NCBI GenBank assembly: GCA_013397865.1
Contig: VZTI01001766.1
Location: forward strand, 1,863,888-1,927,887
Length of the DNA stretch: 64,000 nt
Reading direction: 5' to 3'
DNA from: Struthidea cinerea
Taxonomy: Eukaryota > Chordata > Aves > Passeriformes > Corcoracidae
Shown here: positions 25,801 through 37,800 of the stretch, in pieces
How positions within the stretch are numbered: the first letter of the stretch is position 1
Layout of the letters: each line of letters begins with the position of its first letter
Position numbers and translations under genes: made by a program
Notes under the pieces: model-generated
What the model was told of the DNA's origin: nothing
What the model saw: the letters and a program-made list of their open reading frames with translations, nothing else
The model's database searches: none

Positions 25801-28800
25801 GGCTGACCAGGGACAGATGCAGTCTACGGGGAAGAGCAGCACTGCATGACTGGTACCGGATTGGAAGGGAGGCCTCCCCAAACACTGATGCTAAGTGGTG
25901 ATTAACTGGCCTCTAACCCCTAACCCTTCCTCCCAGAAACCTGTGTCAGTAGAGTGAATATTTTGGCAAAGCTCATGCTAAAGCACTGAAATCAGTTTCA
26001 GGGCCAAACTGCCTTTTAGCACGTAGACCATGCTGAGCTATTCTGGGCTTTATAAGGATTTAAATTCCAGCCACATGCAACAATACTGCACGGACCAGCA
26101 ACACTGAAACTGCTGTTTTGGGAAAGGCACGGAGGGTTATGTTGCTTTCTTTCCTAAACTACTTAAACTAAGTATGCTGCCTCTTTGTTGGGATTAATTT
26201 CCTTATTAGATTAAATTTATGCCATCAATAAATCAACTAGAAAATACTTTTCAGCCTTGTTTCCTGTCTACACAGTGAAAGTCCTAGATACTGCTTAGGT
26301 GGGAGAGAAAGACTGTGGCCATGGTTTGCTGAAAGGTTTATTTTTTGATAATGTGCAGTATTTACATATTCCTGGGAGACTGAGTTAAGACACACTCACT
26401 TTGGGCATTATGAAAACTCTTCAGCCATGTTACCACAGACATACTGCACGACACAAACACAGCCCTCGCACAAACCAGCAGTTCTATTTAATATCAGCAT
26501 CCAAAGCAGGAGACCCACAGACCTGTAACGAGTGGCGTGTTCCGTCTCAACCTCCTCCAGATGAAATTCTGCCCAGGGATCAGGCATGTGCTTGGCTTTC
26601 TCAATAGCATGTTTCCAGGTCTCCTGAAGAAGTTACAGACTGGCACTTTATTTATAATCAGCAGCAGCTCACAAAACCAGCACTTCCTAGAGCACATCAG
26701 GACCCCAATGCTATGAAGATGTGCAACTACACAAACCCCCAAAACACTACTCGGAGCACGGACCAAGCAGTACCAAAGACCACCATGACCTTTTTACAGT
26801 TCCAATTGTAATGACACTAGCTCAGATGTATAAAGCATAGATTTCAGTTCAATTTGCACCAACTGTAAAGTTACTGAGAATAGAATCTGGCACAGTATAT
26901 ACCAGACATAATTTACAAAACCTGCGGTAATTTGCAGGTATCTCTGACATACTCTGCAAACGGCAATAAGGCACACCTAGATGATATTAATTCACTTTTT
27001 CTGTTTTGATTTTTAGCTTTCCGTACCTAACAGCATATGCTAGTTTTGCACACGTAAGAGTAAGTATAAAAAAGTCCACCAACAATACAACTTATCTGGA
27101 TAAAGGGTCCCAGACTGTGCTCAGCATGAGAATGAAGAAATTAGAAAGCTGTAAAAATTGATTATTATAACAATTCCAGACAAGTAGCTATTTCAACGTT
27201 CACCAAGTCAACAGTAAAATATCAAAGCAGTTTTCTGGAGTATAAACAGTCTCTCTCTACCAGCCAATTTGGATGCTTTACTCTTAACATTTTGTTCTCC
27301 CTCTCTTTACACTGTGTATTTCCAAGGAAACTGGAGATATGACCCTGTGATGTGCCAAATGCCTTCTGCAAAGTAAGCAGGAGAAAAAGCACTCTGCACC
27401 CTGCCAATAAAGAAGTACTGGGCTCTGAGGTATTATTACTGCCTCTGACTGAATTCCAAGTGTGCAGAAACAGTAACTTTTGACATTTTGGAATTTTTTT
27501 GGTTTTTATCCTCAGGAATTTAAAACAGTCTTTTCTTATTAAAAAAATACATTATGAACTTGTGTCAGCAATGGCAACAAGGAAGTTTTTGAAGCAGCTA
27601 AGCTTTAAATGTTCATGTTTATTTTGAATTTCAGCTTTAACTATGCACACCTTGCAAACAATTTAAATGCACCCCTTTCTGAAAATAATAATGCAAAATC
27701 AAAACAATACTACATTAAAGAAAACTACTTTAAAGGACATGTTGACGAAGATTTCCTACACGTTTCACAAGAAAATGAAGTTGCCTCAGGTCATGCAATG
27801 ACAGCTTATACGGACCTGAGAACTTCCATACTTAAATACCTATGACAGAAATAAGGAATAAGGAGAGGCAGCAACAAGAATTGCTTGGTCAATCGGCTGT
27901 ATCAAATCGTTCTTGAGTAGATTCCCTCTTCAAAAGGTGATGTGTGTTCATGTTAGATGATAAATAAGTTAATTACTTGTGCTTGTTCTCTTGAGGTGCT
28001 TTGTACAAAAGTACTCTCATCTTCAAACAAACACATGGATTTCATGGAAATGGTGCTAACAGTGCAATTTTTCTCCTGCTGGAGGCATACAGTGACATTT
28101 CAGGGTAGAGAACACAAGATGGGTATTATTCCATTTAACAGGTACCTCTTTTAGTTTTGACTTGATGACTTTTAGGGACTGAGGCAATCAGTCCTCCCAA
28201 ACAATAAAATAATGAACAAAAAAAAGTCCATGAAAGGAAAAAAAAAAACCAACCAAACAAAAAAAAATCATAATGCATCTATTAGACATGGTGTTGACAT
28301 TTTCTTTTTAACCTACCCGACCATGGTCAACCACAGAGCCATGCTTAGAACGATGCTGTGTGTCATTCTAAAGGATCCATGAAAGACATGAAAGCAGGAA
28401 AACACATGTGATAAGACAAATGATTGACAAAGAGTCTTGGTTCTCTTTGTTAGTTAAAAAAAAAAAATCCAGTAAAAAGCCATTCTTCAGTTTATATTTC
28501 CAATTTAAGTTCATTCTTAGAACCCCTGTGAACAAACCTACTGAGGTAAGTTGGTAATTTTTTTTACTGGAAAGAAATAATACTTTTTATTATTTAAATA
28601 CAATACCCTTGTATTTAAAGGGTCTCGCCTATTAAGTAGCTAATTAAACATTGCTGAGTCCTGTTTAAAACAGAGAGTTAACAGAAACTTCTCTGTCTGG
28701 CTCTGCCTTTCATTATCAATGGCCCACACTGCCTTTCTTTAGCTTTGTGGTCTGACAGGCCAGGCTGTGGGGTTTAGGATGTCATCAGTTCTGGCTGTCT

Positions 28801-30400
28801 GCTTCATTGTGTTGGAAGTCACCATTCCTGCAGCTTAAACAGGAGTTGGAGACTTGCTTGCTCCACATCTCAACACAAAGCAATTTATCTGTGATAGGAG
28901 CTACAATTCCAAACTAGTCATTGTGGAGACCAAAACATGGGCACAAACATTCTGCAGAAGCAAAATGACAGCTTAGGAAGGAGGAAATAATTGCAATTTC
29001 TGAAGTCCTTATCAGTTTTATCTCAGACCATATGACTCAGAAATTGCACTGCAGACCCACAGGCAAGTATTTAGTACATGTTAAAATGTACACACAAATG
29101 AAGACTAAGCTCCCTATCAGGTCTTAACTTGCTTAGCTTAGCATACACCAACATCTGCCCCATTTCTATACTAAGCTTTTGCTCCTCACCTTCCTTAGGA
29201 ATACGCACCTTTTAAAGTTTCTATTAACTAGCTTTGCCAAAAATCTTTCTGCAGACAAGCCAGCTTCACTTTCAATGCGTTACTCAATATGTTATCTGAC
29301 TGAAATAAACCCCCTGGTATCTTTTCACAAGTAAAGCATGCATTAGGCATAACTGTGATTTTAGAGTATCTATTAAATAAATGTTAATATTTATAATAGG
29401 AAATGTGTTAATAAAACACATTAAATTGTAGTCTAGACAAAATCTAAGAGACATGCCAGTTTAGCACAAACTGCGTTTATTTAGAATATCTAAGCTACAG
29501 AGTGGATGTCACTTGAGGCTCCATTGCCTGGCCTGATCTGTGTGAAGGGAGCTGAGTGAAAAAGGACACACTGCCAAGGAAGCACCAGCTATGGCCCCTC
29601 TGACCTGCCTGCAATGCTGTAGCTGCTGTTCATCCCAAAAAGGTCAGATACTGCTCATGTACGCTGCCAGGAACTACTGCCAGTGTGACACTTCATGCCC
29701 AAGCATGAAAGTCAACATGTCAAAAGCTCCCTAAGAAGGAATTATAACATAAAAACTAAACAATGTTATAATTTATGATTTGTCCAACTAAAAACATTAC
29801 AGACTTGCAAAATTAATAATAAGTTATCTTCTGACAGGCCCCAATTCATCTTACATCAAGTGTATTATCTTTTGACTCTCCCAATCAACGCACTGCTTGT
29901 AAATGGTTTGATTCTAACGGCAGTGAATTGTTCTCCTGGATTGAGCGGAGGAAGATCTCCCACTGAACTGAAAGGGACAGTAAGCAATTCCATGGCAGTG
30001 TCAGACTATTGGCTTAATGGAATTAACTGCAGGTCTGGAAAAACACATGAGCATCTTCATTGAAATGTGTTAGTTACAAGAGATGAAGCAGTTAGAGAAT
30101 GTCTCATGCCAACCAAGTAAAACCAAAACCTTAATGAAGACTGGAGCCAATACTTACCTTAAAGCTGAAGCTTCTGGGAGAAGAGCTTGAACTGTACTGC
30201 TCAGTTTTTGCTAAGCTGCTGTAATAATTGTCTACTTTGGTATTGGCAGACTTGTTAGAGACTGGATCATCAGTTATTGGACAGATAAAATAATTGTCTT
30301 CATCATCACTATCAGCATCAAGATAATTCCCAGAGTCCGCCGGAGTCGTTCTGGCGTTATCAATCCCTTCCATACGAAAAATAAGGTCCTCGTCTGCCAT
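10728..30400 (-). CDS. EEF2K: EEF2K, eukaryotic elongation factor 2 kinase (17 coding exons, 719 aa)
   Basis: A calcium/calmodulin-dependent alpha-kinase of the cytosol that phosphorylates eEF2 and slows translation elongation. I joined 17 exons in frame with GT-AG introns to give 719 residues (human 725). In window numbering the calmodulin-binding segment is at 82-101 with Trp84. The alpha-kinase domain is about 100-325, with ATP-binding Lys169, catalytic Asp273 in VVDIQG, and Asp283 in DLYTDPQ. The Gly-rich GDGNLG is at 295-300. Zinc ligands are His259, His311, Cys313 and Cys317. A regulatory loop covers about 330-475 and Sel1-like helical repeats about 480-700. The C-terminus AEEAWAMMEE is the conserved eEF2-docking tail. 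All key residues are present. The regulatory Thr348 of human corresponds to Thr347; the site equivalent to human Ser359 lacks its following proline. Confidence 0.98.
11480..11658 (-). CDS. EEF2K: EEF2K coding exon 16 (residues 624-683)
   Basis: Encodes DWKEALHWYNATLNMTD, DEGGEYDGTQDEPRYLLLA and the DKDPQRA tail of a Sel1-like repeat. The acceptor follows a long T tract. Donor leaves one base of a Gly codon. Confidence 0.96.
12255..12379 (-). CDS. EEF2K: EEF2K coding exon 15 (residues 583-623)
   Basis: Sel1-like repeat with GFNYLLRAAEAGDRPSMIL and VARAYDTG. Donor splits the following Arg codon after AG. Confidence 0.95.
12760..12948 (-). CDS. EEF2K: EEF2K coding exon 14 (residues 520-582)
   Basis: Sel1-like repeat exon: VHLAMVRYHEAGRFCEK, FHLEHAADCGELEAIVGLG and SQLPHHIL. 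Phase 0 at both ends. Confidence 0.96.
13040..13412 (+). mobile_element. CR1 LINE 3' end in an EEF2K intron
   Basis: Reads forward as a CR1 tail: GAGGAGGCTCAGGGGAAATC, ATGAAAGGAGGTT, CTCCCAAGCAGCTAGTGACA, CACCAGGGGACATTCAGGTT, CATTGGAATGGACTGCCCAG and TTCCAACCTAAATGATTCTG. It is antisense to EEF2K and lies between coding exons 13 and 14. About 370 bases remain, moderately diverged. Confidence 0.93.
13914..14048 (-). CDS. EEF2K: EEF2K coding exon 13 (residues 475-519)
   Basis: Encodes VEKWNLYNSSRVHIHRPS and QRLNALELEKKIGKSVLGK, the start of the C-terminal helical region. Acceptor TTTCAG, donor GTAGGA. Confidence 0.95.
14067..14150. repeat. AT-rich simple sequence
   Basis: Irregular repeats of ATTATATAAA/TTAATTAA, almost no G or C, directly upstream of EEF2K coding exon 13 in the intron. 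Confidence 0.85.
15354..15416 (-). CDS. EEF2K: EEF2K coding exon 12 (residues 454-474)
   Basis: Twenty-one codons including RQESDEDSLGSS, matching human YESDEDSLGSS. Donor GTAAAT. Confidence 0.92.
16227..16304 (-). CDS. EEF2K: EEF2K coding exon 11 (residues 428-453)
   Basis: Twenty-six codons with the conserved GDSGYPSEKR motif in an acidic, disordered segment. Acceptor CTGTAG, donor GTAAGA. Confidence 0.93.
17048..17100 (-). CDS. EEF2K: EEF2K coding exon 10 (residues 410-427)
   Basis: Encodes WPVFNEVDNLDQLDNKR, aligned with human WPVFSDLDNM. The first Asn codon is split across the intron. Donor GTGAGT in phase 0. Confidence 0.92.
17386..17587 (-). CDS. EEF2K: EEF2K coding exon 9 (residues 343-409, regulatory loop)
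   Basis: Begins ESAQTILRGTEEKCGSSR. Thr347 matches the human activating autophosphorylation site Thr348. Ser365 in RVRTVS matches human Ser366, with its basic -3 and -5 context kept. Ser358 matches human Ser359 but is followed by Ser rather than Pro. The exon is GC-rich compared with its neighbours. Acceptor is CCAAG, a weaker form. Confidence 0.93.
18022..18149 (-). CDS. EEF2K: EEF2K coding exon 8 (residues 301-342)
   Basis: Carries the zinc-binding residues His311, Cys313 and Cys317 (HSHFCNKICKSMG) that close the kinase domain. Acceptor CTTAG, donor GTAAGT. Confidence 0.95.
18250..18268. repeat. (AG)n microsatellite
   Basis: Nine and a half AG units within an EEF2K intron. Confidence 0.95.
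18838..18970 (-). CDS. EEF2K: EEF2K coding exon 7 (residues 256-300)
   Basis: Catalytic exon: zinc ligand His259, catalytic Asp273 in VVDIQGVGD, Asp283, and the FGDGNLG loop. The donor falls after the first base of Gly300. Confidence 0.96.
20453..20602 (-). CDS. EEF2K: EEF2K coding exon 6 (residues 206-255)
   Basis: Fifty codons including HLEHYIEGKYIKYNSNSG and DDNIRLTPQ of the alpha-kinase core. Acceptor CCCCAG, donor GTGAGG. Confidence 0.96.
21751..21922 (-). CDS. EEF2K: EEF2K coding exon 5 (to residue 205)
   Basis: Contains ATP-binding Lys169 in NYVAKRYIE and the EAKLWGEEYNRHKPPKQ helix. It begins with the last base of the split Thr codon and ends in phase 0 with donor GTGCAT. Confidence 0.96.
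24047..24084 (-). CDS. EEF2K: EEF2K coding exon 4 (residues 136-148)
   Basis: A micro-exon of 38 nt encoding PFGRGAMRECFR plus two bases of a Thr codon. Acceptor CCCCAG, donor GTGAGT. It carries the FGRGAMR nucleotide-binding segment. Confidence 0.95.
24911..24971 (-). CDS. EEF2K: EEF2K coding exon 3 (residues 116-135)
   Basis: Encodes YNAVTGDWVEDEVLIKMASQ, the start of the kinase fold. One base completes the split Arg codon. Donor GTAAGA in phase 0. Confidence 0.95.
26523..26623 (-). CDS. EEF2K: EEF2K coding exon 2 (residues 82-115)
   Basis: Calmodulin-binding region: ETWKHAIEKAKHMPDPWAEF, with Trp84 equal to human Trp85. Acceptor TTCTTCAG; donor splits an Arg codon after AG. Confidence 0.96.
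26624..30157 (-). other. EEF2K intron between coding exons 1 and 2
   Basis: A 3.5 kb AT-rich intron with several A-runs (for example 28235-28270). I found no additional exon or clear transposon. Confidence 0.75.
30158..30400 (-). CDS. EEF2K: EEF2K coding exon 1 (residues 1-81)
   Basis: Begins MADEDLIF, as in human; the upstream in-frame codons are 5' UTR. It contains the acidic stretch and the conserved YFICPITDDP motif, and ends SFSFK with donor GTAAGT. The exon extends 5' to an acceptor at 30480-30481 (CACCCAG). Confidence 0.96.
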
Positions 30401-33400
30401 GTTTGCAGGAGGTTGGTCTAACTCCTGCAACGACTGGAACACCCACTCCTCCAATGCACATACAAACGGGGGGAAGAAGCTGGGTGAGAGAGGAAAAAAG
30501 GAAAAGGGTTGTTATTAAAAGAAAAAATAATGCATGACACTGATGTCAGCACACTGGCAGAAAAGAAACATATTTGCATCTGGCTCTATAAAAGTAATCC
30601 TCAAGTACCTACATGTAGTTTTGAACACCTCTGCTAGAGCTGGGTTTCCAGAAGGCATTCTGGTTTTAAACTGCTACAGGACTGAGAAGATAGGAGCTAG
30701 CATTATTCTATACTTGGTTATCTCCCCCGCCAAGAGTTTTTATTCTTCCTTATATGAAATGCTGAGTTTCACAACACTCGTCTTAGAAACTTGTTTTACC
30801 TTGAACACCACAGTCAGGTTTTCAAATCTTTTCAGGACAAATTTTCTCAATGATATTGTGCACAAATTATTAATCAAATGAATTAGAGAGTATTACTAGG
30901 ACAACATAGAAAAATTTTCCACCATCCGCAAGATTTAAGCTGACTTTTACGTCACATACAACCAACAGCCCACAGTGGAAAACAGGCTGCTGAAAGCGTA
31001 GCACATTGCAGAAAAATGAGGTGGAGGAATGATCAAAGCCCTTGGAAGAGGTGGAAGTTTACACAGATACTCTGAAAATACTGGCATGTACAAAAACAGG
31101 ATTAGTGTGAATTTTCAAAATGTGGCCTGATGCTGGCTGGGCAACAGGATGTAATTTAAAACAGATGCTTCCAAGTGTCACATTGTTTCGTTCTTCACCC
31201 AACCAGCAAATTCAGGGATTTTCACACAGCTAGCCTAATAAAACAACCATAAACCAAGGTTTTCAGTTTTGCTTCACTGTTACTCTTCAGCCCTTCGCAT
31301 TTTCAGTCTTCTTTCTCCACAAAACAGGAAGATGAATACACTCCTACAGTAGTACTCCTAGTTGCAGACTTTACTCCCCAGTTACTGAAAACTGGTCACT
31401 GCCTTAACATATGGCACCTTTCACCAGCAACATTATCTTGTTGATTACTGCTCTTCTGACGGGGGCAGCAATCCCACACCTCAGCCAGCAACACAGGTAA
31501 CTCCAGCACTGCATCTCCGTCAGGCAGCAGCCGCTCTGGAAAACCACTGCTGGAGGAGGTCTCAGCCAACTCACCTCACTTTGCACTGGAGCAGCTCTGG
31601 AGTGCTCACATAACCTGCTCTTCCAGGAACGACCACACAGGAGCTGTCGATTCTGGAAAGGGGCAGTAGCGCATACCTGGCAGCAGAAGGTGTCCTCAGC
31701 TGCCACTGCCATTTTTACCGTGATCGTCTTACCCGTGTGCACTGAGTGCTGGAGAACCTCTACTGCCTGTCACACACACACACACACATTTGACAGCAAG
31801 TGTCAAATGATGCTCCAAGGATGTGACTATTCCAGGACATACCCAGCTGTCCACTGGACAGCCCCATTACACCCAAGTGCTGTCCTGCACTCCCTTCTGC
31901 TCCTGCTGTCACACACACCAGCAGATCCATGGCGTTCAGGACAGTTTGAGAAGCAACACTAATGCAGGACTGCAGGTTTGTGCACCAGTGACTGCAACCA
32001 TTCTGATTTCTGTGACTTGTGTAAATAGAGTATCACCACACAAATCAGTTTCTATTTAAAGCTAATGGTGTTTATAAAAGTCTCTCGGTTTTTCTTGGAA
32101 CCATATTTCTTATAAAGTACTTGTGGTGTTTATTTTGGAAGTGTATGTACCAAGACCAAACTCACATAACATGCTCTTTAAAACAGAGTTCAATAACCAC
32201 ACTTCAAACTACACAAATACTGCTCTAAACCTCACAGTTTGCTTGACAAAAAGCCTTATTAAAAAGCCTGAGCTTCATCCCAACTATTATATTCTGTGCT
32301 TTTGTATTACAGCACAGAAGTTGTACTATCTAGAAATTTCTGTTACTACTGCTGTTGTGTTTTGATCACGTAATCTTTAATATCCATTACAGAAGCATTC
32401 CTAAGGCTAAGCAACAAGGAGAGACTGCACTGAACCAAGCCTGCCAGCCTGCACTATCACACACAACCTGTAATTTTAACTACCCACTCCGACCCACTTT
32501 AAAAATTTACTCAATTTTTTAATCAACCTTGTACTATGTGATTCAAAATGCAGATAATTTAAAATACAGTTCTTAAATCTGCTCTAATCTGTATTAACTT
32601 TTGTTTTTCCCATGCCTGTTTCGAGTATTTTTCTTTCTCTTGCCTTTATACCCAAGAGCCACATGACCAGGAGGGGCAGGTGAGTCGCAAGGACAACATG
32701 CAAATATGTGAACACAGATAAACAGCAGGGAAAATTCACATCTCAGGGCCGTTGAAGCGTGACTTGTTTCTTGTAGGTGTCTGCTGTTACAAAGCACTGC
32801 TGGGTTTGGTGAGACTCTTGGCCAAGGTTCCACCGTGGCCTCAGCATCTAAACCTGCTTTAATTCATCCCAAAGAGCTGAGTGATAGGAATGCTCCAGTC
32901 AGTAAAAGAAGGGACAACTGGAGCATCTCCAGTTACTTCTAACTCACTGTTTCAGCTCAGACATGGCCCTCTGCACCTTTTTAACACAGGACAGGGGAAC
33001 AGGAACTGCCCTGTAGCAGAATTCCCAGCTTCTCTTGAAGAGAAGCATTAAAGCAATCGTGACCCAGCTCTCCCTGGTATAATACTAAATCCCTTTTGGT
33101 TTAATACCACATCAGTCAAAGCCATTTAACAGGATACCCGTAAGAGTAACAAGCAGTTTTTTTCTTGAAAGAGAGAAGTCATCTTTCAGATTAACAGTCT
33201 TTTAAAGTACAGATTCAAAATTTAACCTAAGCAACTATACAGACTGTGCACCTTAAAAAGTATTACCACCTTTATGAACGACACAAAGCTACATAACATT
33301 GTCCAGAACAACCCCACTAGCTATGTTAATGGTCTGTAGCACATTACAGAACTACTTTGTTTTCCAAACACCCAACTGACCCCTGAAAAGAAAATGTCTA

Positions 33401-34488
33401 TTCTCATCTGCACCATACACTGCAAGAAAACAGGTTTAGTGAGTCTAGGTAAGAGCTGTGATAAAAAACAAGATTAAAAACCCCACAGGTATCTCAACTC
33501 ACTGTCTACCTTTGAAAACCTCGTCTTACCAAAGACAGATCTTCTAATGAGAAGCCTTTAACACAGGTCCCAACGAGTGTGTCACTACTGCAAACACCAC
33601 GGCACAAATCGCATTCAGTCTGCCTGCAAGCACAGCTGGGACAACCACTGTATTAGTCTGAGTGTTAGAGAGCAACGATGCAAAATTCATGAAGCAAACG
33701 GGTGAGTTCATCTGCACCAGCTCAGAGTACGAAGCATTTGAGACAAAACCCCGTGCAAGGAAACACAGCACGGCTTCAAACCCACAAATGGCTTTTAGAG
33801 CTGCAGGCAGCCAGGCACAAGAACAGCCCTTCCGAGTCAAGTCCACCCTGCTGCCAAACACGCAAATAAACACTACGTTAACAGCACCCAAAACACGGGG
33901 GTAGAAAAGGACAGGAGAGGAACTTCCAAGATAAATTTAAAATAGCCTTCCATTGCCATTAATAGACCTGTCATTTCAACCGGCTTTAAATACTCTGCAC
34001 GCTTACCTATCATCGACTTTTTGTAAGGATTTCCTCAGTGCCCCACATTGTTAATTAACCCCATGCTTTATGCGTATTGAGGCATTTGAAGAATTCTCCA
34101 AACACGAGCCGTCCTGGAGCAGTCCCGAGCTATCAGGGCGGGCTCAGCCGCGGTCAGCCCCGCACACAGCAGCTGCTCCACGGTCACAGACAGCACCTGG
34201 CACTTTTAAACAGCCTATGCACCAAATTATGCGCACTGCCGTAGAAACATAAATGAACGAAACGCTAATCTTCAGGTGTGAGCGCAGCACTGCTGCCCAA
34301 TAGCACAAACCGGGTTATTTTTGGGCCCGCGCAGAAGCCTGCCCGCCGGCCTTTCGCAGGCTCTGCCCGCCCCGCTGATCATCATTTTCCGCAATTAAAA
34401 ACGCCCTTCCCGCGCCTCCCGCCGCGGGCAGCGCTGAGGCAGCTTCCCACCGCCGCCGGGTCAGGCCCCGCACCGCGACGGCACCTAC
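30401..34488 (-). other. EEF2K 5' UTR part and intron 1
   Basis: The 5' UTR of the start-codon exon runs up to about 30479, where an acceptor follows a pyrimidine tract. Beyond it is a roughly 4 kb intron reaching the CpG island. It holds a (CA)9 microsatellite and no recognisable coding sequence. Confidence 0.65.
31771..31788. repeat. (CA)9 microsatellite
   Basis: Nine uninterrupted CA units in EEF2K intron 1. Confidence 0.95.
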
Positions 34489-34800
34489 CGGGTTAGGAGA
34501 GCCCAGACCCACCGCGCAGCCCGGTACGGAGCAATCCCCCAACCACCTCAGCCGACTCCAGCTGCCGCCCCGCTGAGAGAACGCAGGCGGTGGGAGGAGA
34601 AGCCGCCCCGCCGAGGGGAGGGAGGAGGCGGGAGCCGGGCACCGGGGCCGCCCCTCGCCGCCCGCCGCCCTGGCAAGGCACCGCCTCCTGCTCCCTCAGC
34701 GGCCTTGTGGGCACCCGCTGCGCCATCTGACGGCACGGCGGCGCGGGGACCCTACCAGATGCTTTATTCCAGTGAGAAAACCGATGAAAATCTGAGCAGA
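34310..34800 (-). promoter_or_regulatory. EEF2K: CpG island, EEF2K promoter and non-coding exon 1
   Basis: Dense CpG and GC content, in contrast to the AT-rich flanks, at the 5' end of EEF2K. A good donor on the minus strand (CCCG followed by GTAGGT at 34483-34488) is a candidate 3' border of exon 1, with exon sequence from 34489 upward. The transcription start is not resolved. Confidence 0.7.
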
Positions 34801-34809
34801 ACCCCCAGC

Positions 34810-37800
34810 TAACACCGTTAGCAATGGGGGAATCCCGGGGCGAGTGGGGACAGGAAGGAGAACGGGTGTGCAGGTCTCCAGGGCGCTGCTCGCAGGAGCG
34901 CCATCCAAATTTGCTTTCATTTCTGTTCCCGTTGGGTGTGGAGCTGAAAGGAGGGGGTGTCCTGGGGCAGGTGCTCCCGTGGGAAGCACCCCGAAGATCC
35001 CAGCCCCGAGAGAAGGCACAGGGAGCAGAGGTGGGCAGCGACCACGGGGCCAGCCTGCACTTCACGTTGGTCTTTTCAGCTAAATTAAATGGCAGGATTA
35101 TGCATCAGATTTCACGTTCCAAAGACCACGCTTCCTCAAAAAACCCACATTTGCATTTTTCCTAAAACAACGGCTTTCTGGATTGAAAATGCCCATGTTT
35201 AAGCTTATCCTCAAGCTAGAATCTGTGGAAAATTTAAACAAAACTCCTTATCCCTTCATGAGTTACATGGAAATTAATGTAAATAGGTTCTGTCTTAATT
35301 GTATTACTTGGCAGCCTGCAAAGAGTCTGCCTTTTTTACCGCTGTTCAATCCCTTATTCATGTAAATAATTCTCATTAGTGTTTTTTACCATGAGTAGGG
35401 GTTACAGAGAGTGGAAGATGTGCGTACGTCCTTCGTGACAGATGGATGGTCTATTGCAGCATCACAGACAGAAAAATGCACAATCCCTATGCTCTCTGAA
35501 GAGAGCAAAAAAACACTGCTGCAATGCTAGTGCTGAGATTATCTTCCGAAGGAAGATTACCAATGTTTAATTAAAAACACAGAGCAGATGCTCTGACTCT
35601 CTGCCAGGAAAACCCGCCTGCCACCACCATTACTTACATAAATTAAACTGTGTCTCAGCGTGAGGACTGGAGGGAGCAGCACGCGTGTGCAGGAACACCA
35701 CCTGCAATTTGAGGGCACCTGTAATTTTGTCACTAATTTCCAGCACCATGTTGAGGGTGCAGCCCTGGTTAGAGAATGTCAAGCAGACACTTGACTGAGC
35801 CCCCGTTTAAAGCTGCTTCCTAAGGGCACATTTTTTCTCAAATTTGTGCAGAGTTTAAACTCAAAACACGTTTGCAATGTTAGTGATTGTGCAGAAAAAC
35901 TCTGGAGGTCTGTTCATCTCCCAGCTGCACATCACTGTGGTAAATATTAGCAATTATCAATAACTGAGCACTTTTGCCCCATGAGCACCAGAACCTGCAT
36001 CTCCTCATTTCTCATTCTGCTGTCAGCCCAGCTGAGCACCCCGAGGAGAGCAGCACCCAGCAGGGCTGATGTTGGGATGCTTCATGGCAGGGCCTGGGAA
36101 GAGCACAGACTCATCAAATGAATTCTGAAGGCCTAGGAGAAGCCAGATGTCTGGTTCCCACTGTGTGAAAATGTGTTGATAATGGTTAAAAAATCACCAC
36201 CTGCCATGGTAGGCTACTGATAACTGTGGAATGCTGTAACTGGTGTGATACATGAGCACAACTGAACATGTCATGAGAGTAGCTCGTTTTAAACTCAGGC
36301 AAATCATGGAATCATTAAGGTTGCAAAAGACCTCCAAGGTCAAGACCAACCTTTTACTGAATCCCACCATACCCACTAGACTGTATCACAAAGTGCCACG
36401 TCTGCTTGTTTTTTGAATACTTCCTGGGATGGTGACTCCACCGCTTCCCTAGGCAGCCTGTTCCAATGCTTAATCCACTCTTTCAGTGAAGACATTTTTC
36501 CTAATACCCAACCTGAACCCCCACGATGCAGCCTGGGGCCATTTCCTTTTGTCCTGTTACTTGAGAGGAGAGACCGGTCCCCACCTTGCCACAACCTCCT
36601 TTCAGGTAGCTGCAGAGAGCCTCCTTTTCTCGAGGCTAAACACCCCCAGCTCCTTCAGCTGCTCCTCACAGGACTTACCCTCTAGACCCTTCACCAGCTC
36701 TGTTGCCCTTCTCTGGACACAAAATACTCGGCATTGTTTTGGACTAAAAGGAACCCAGTGGCACACGGCTGTCTTCTGCCATAATTCCTCCTGGAGAGCA
36801 TTCTGCTCTCTTACGATCATAGATTATGCCTTCTCAAGCTGCACATTTCTCATGCTTTTAAATAAGCCAGTTCTGCTACCCTGGTGCAAGGGTGTACTTA
36901 TTCCCAGGTTTAAGCCTCGGGCTTTTCTTCTCTATAACATTTTCTTAAAAGAACCATCAGTGATGATGAAAAACTAAAGACATGTTGAAATCAGGTATAG
37001 GCCCAGACATGCTGTATCTTCCAGTTTTAGTTTGCTATTTATACATTATGTGTTACATCCTTTAAACTTAAAGAGTTCGATTCACTTTTTTTTTTAATAT
37101 TAAAAATTAATTTTGAAATGGCTACCTAGGAAATTAGTGGCCTGCTAGTCTAGTATGTTATTCTTCCATTGAGTATGTTCAGCACTGCATGTATTTTTTC
37201 CAAGAGCACTGTAGCTTGTAAAGTTTCAGTATGCTCATTTTAAATAAGGTTCCCTTTAGAAATCATTCCTCTAGGGAACTGTGGTTTTTGAAAGGAAAAA
37301 GGAAAGCACATCCCATATGATATCAACTTTTGGAGCAATTTTATTCTGCATTCATTTAAATCTGCAGATTTAATACTTGCCTTTAAATCAGTCAATTCCC
37401 TGACAATTTGTGCCCTCATACTCCTGTAACAATCTGGTCTTACAAGGTAAATCAAGTTGGTCACAAACCTCACTCCAGCTATATGGCAGGTGCATGTAAC
37501 ACACATACCTTGAATTTCCTGGAGCACCAATGTATGATTTTCTCCAGGAAGAAGGGCAATGGTAGACATAATTTTTCCATATTGTTTTAATTGCATGGTC
37601 TTGATATTTTTAGCTCTGTCCACAAAGTAATTATAGAAATTTCTCCTGCAGGCCTCCCAGAACATGAGAATTCATCTTTCTACTCACCAGTGACAGGCTG
37701 AATCTGGCTCTGGATGCCAAACCCAGCTCTCTCATTGAGGTGGACAGGAAAAGCACGTGCTCACACCGTGCCCGAGCTCAGTGGCAGCAGGTAAGCGAGG

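Noticed and set aside
34493..35065. 190-codon minus-strand open frame at the EEF2K CpG island
   Set aside because: GC-rich composition in the EEF2K promoter and exon 1 area, no known domain, and the real EEF2K start is clear at 30400.
36376..36820. Open frames of 72-163 codons at 36.4-37.0 kb
   Set aside because: They are read from the reverse-oriented CR1 copy and flanking DNA; no host gene.
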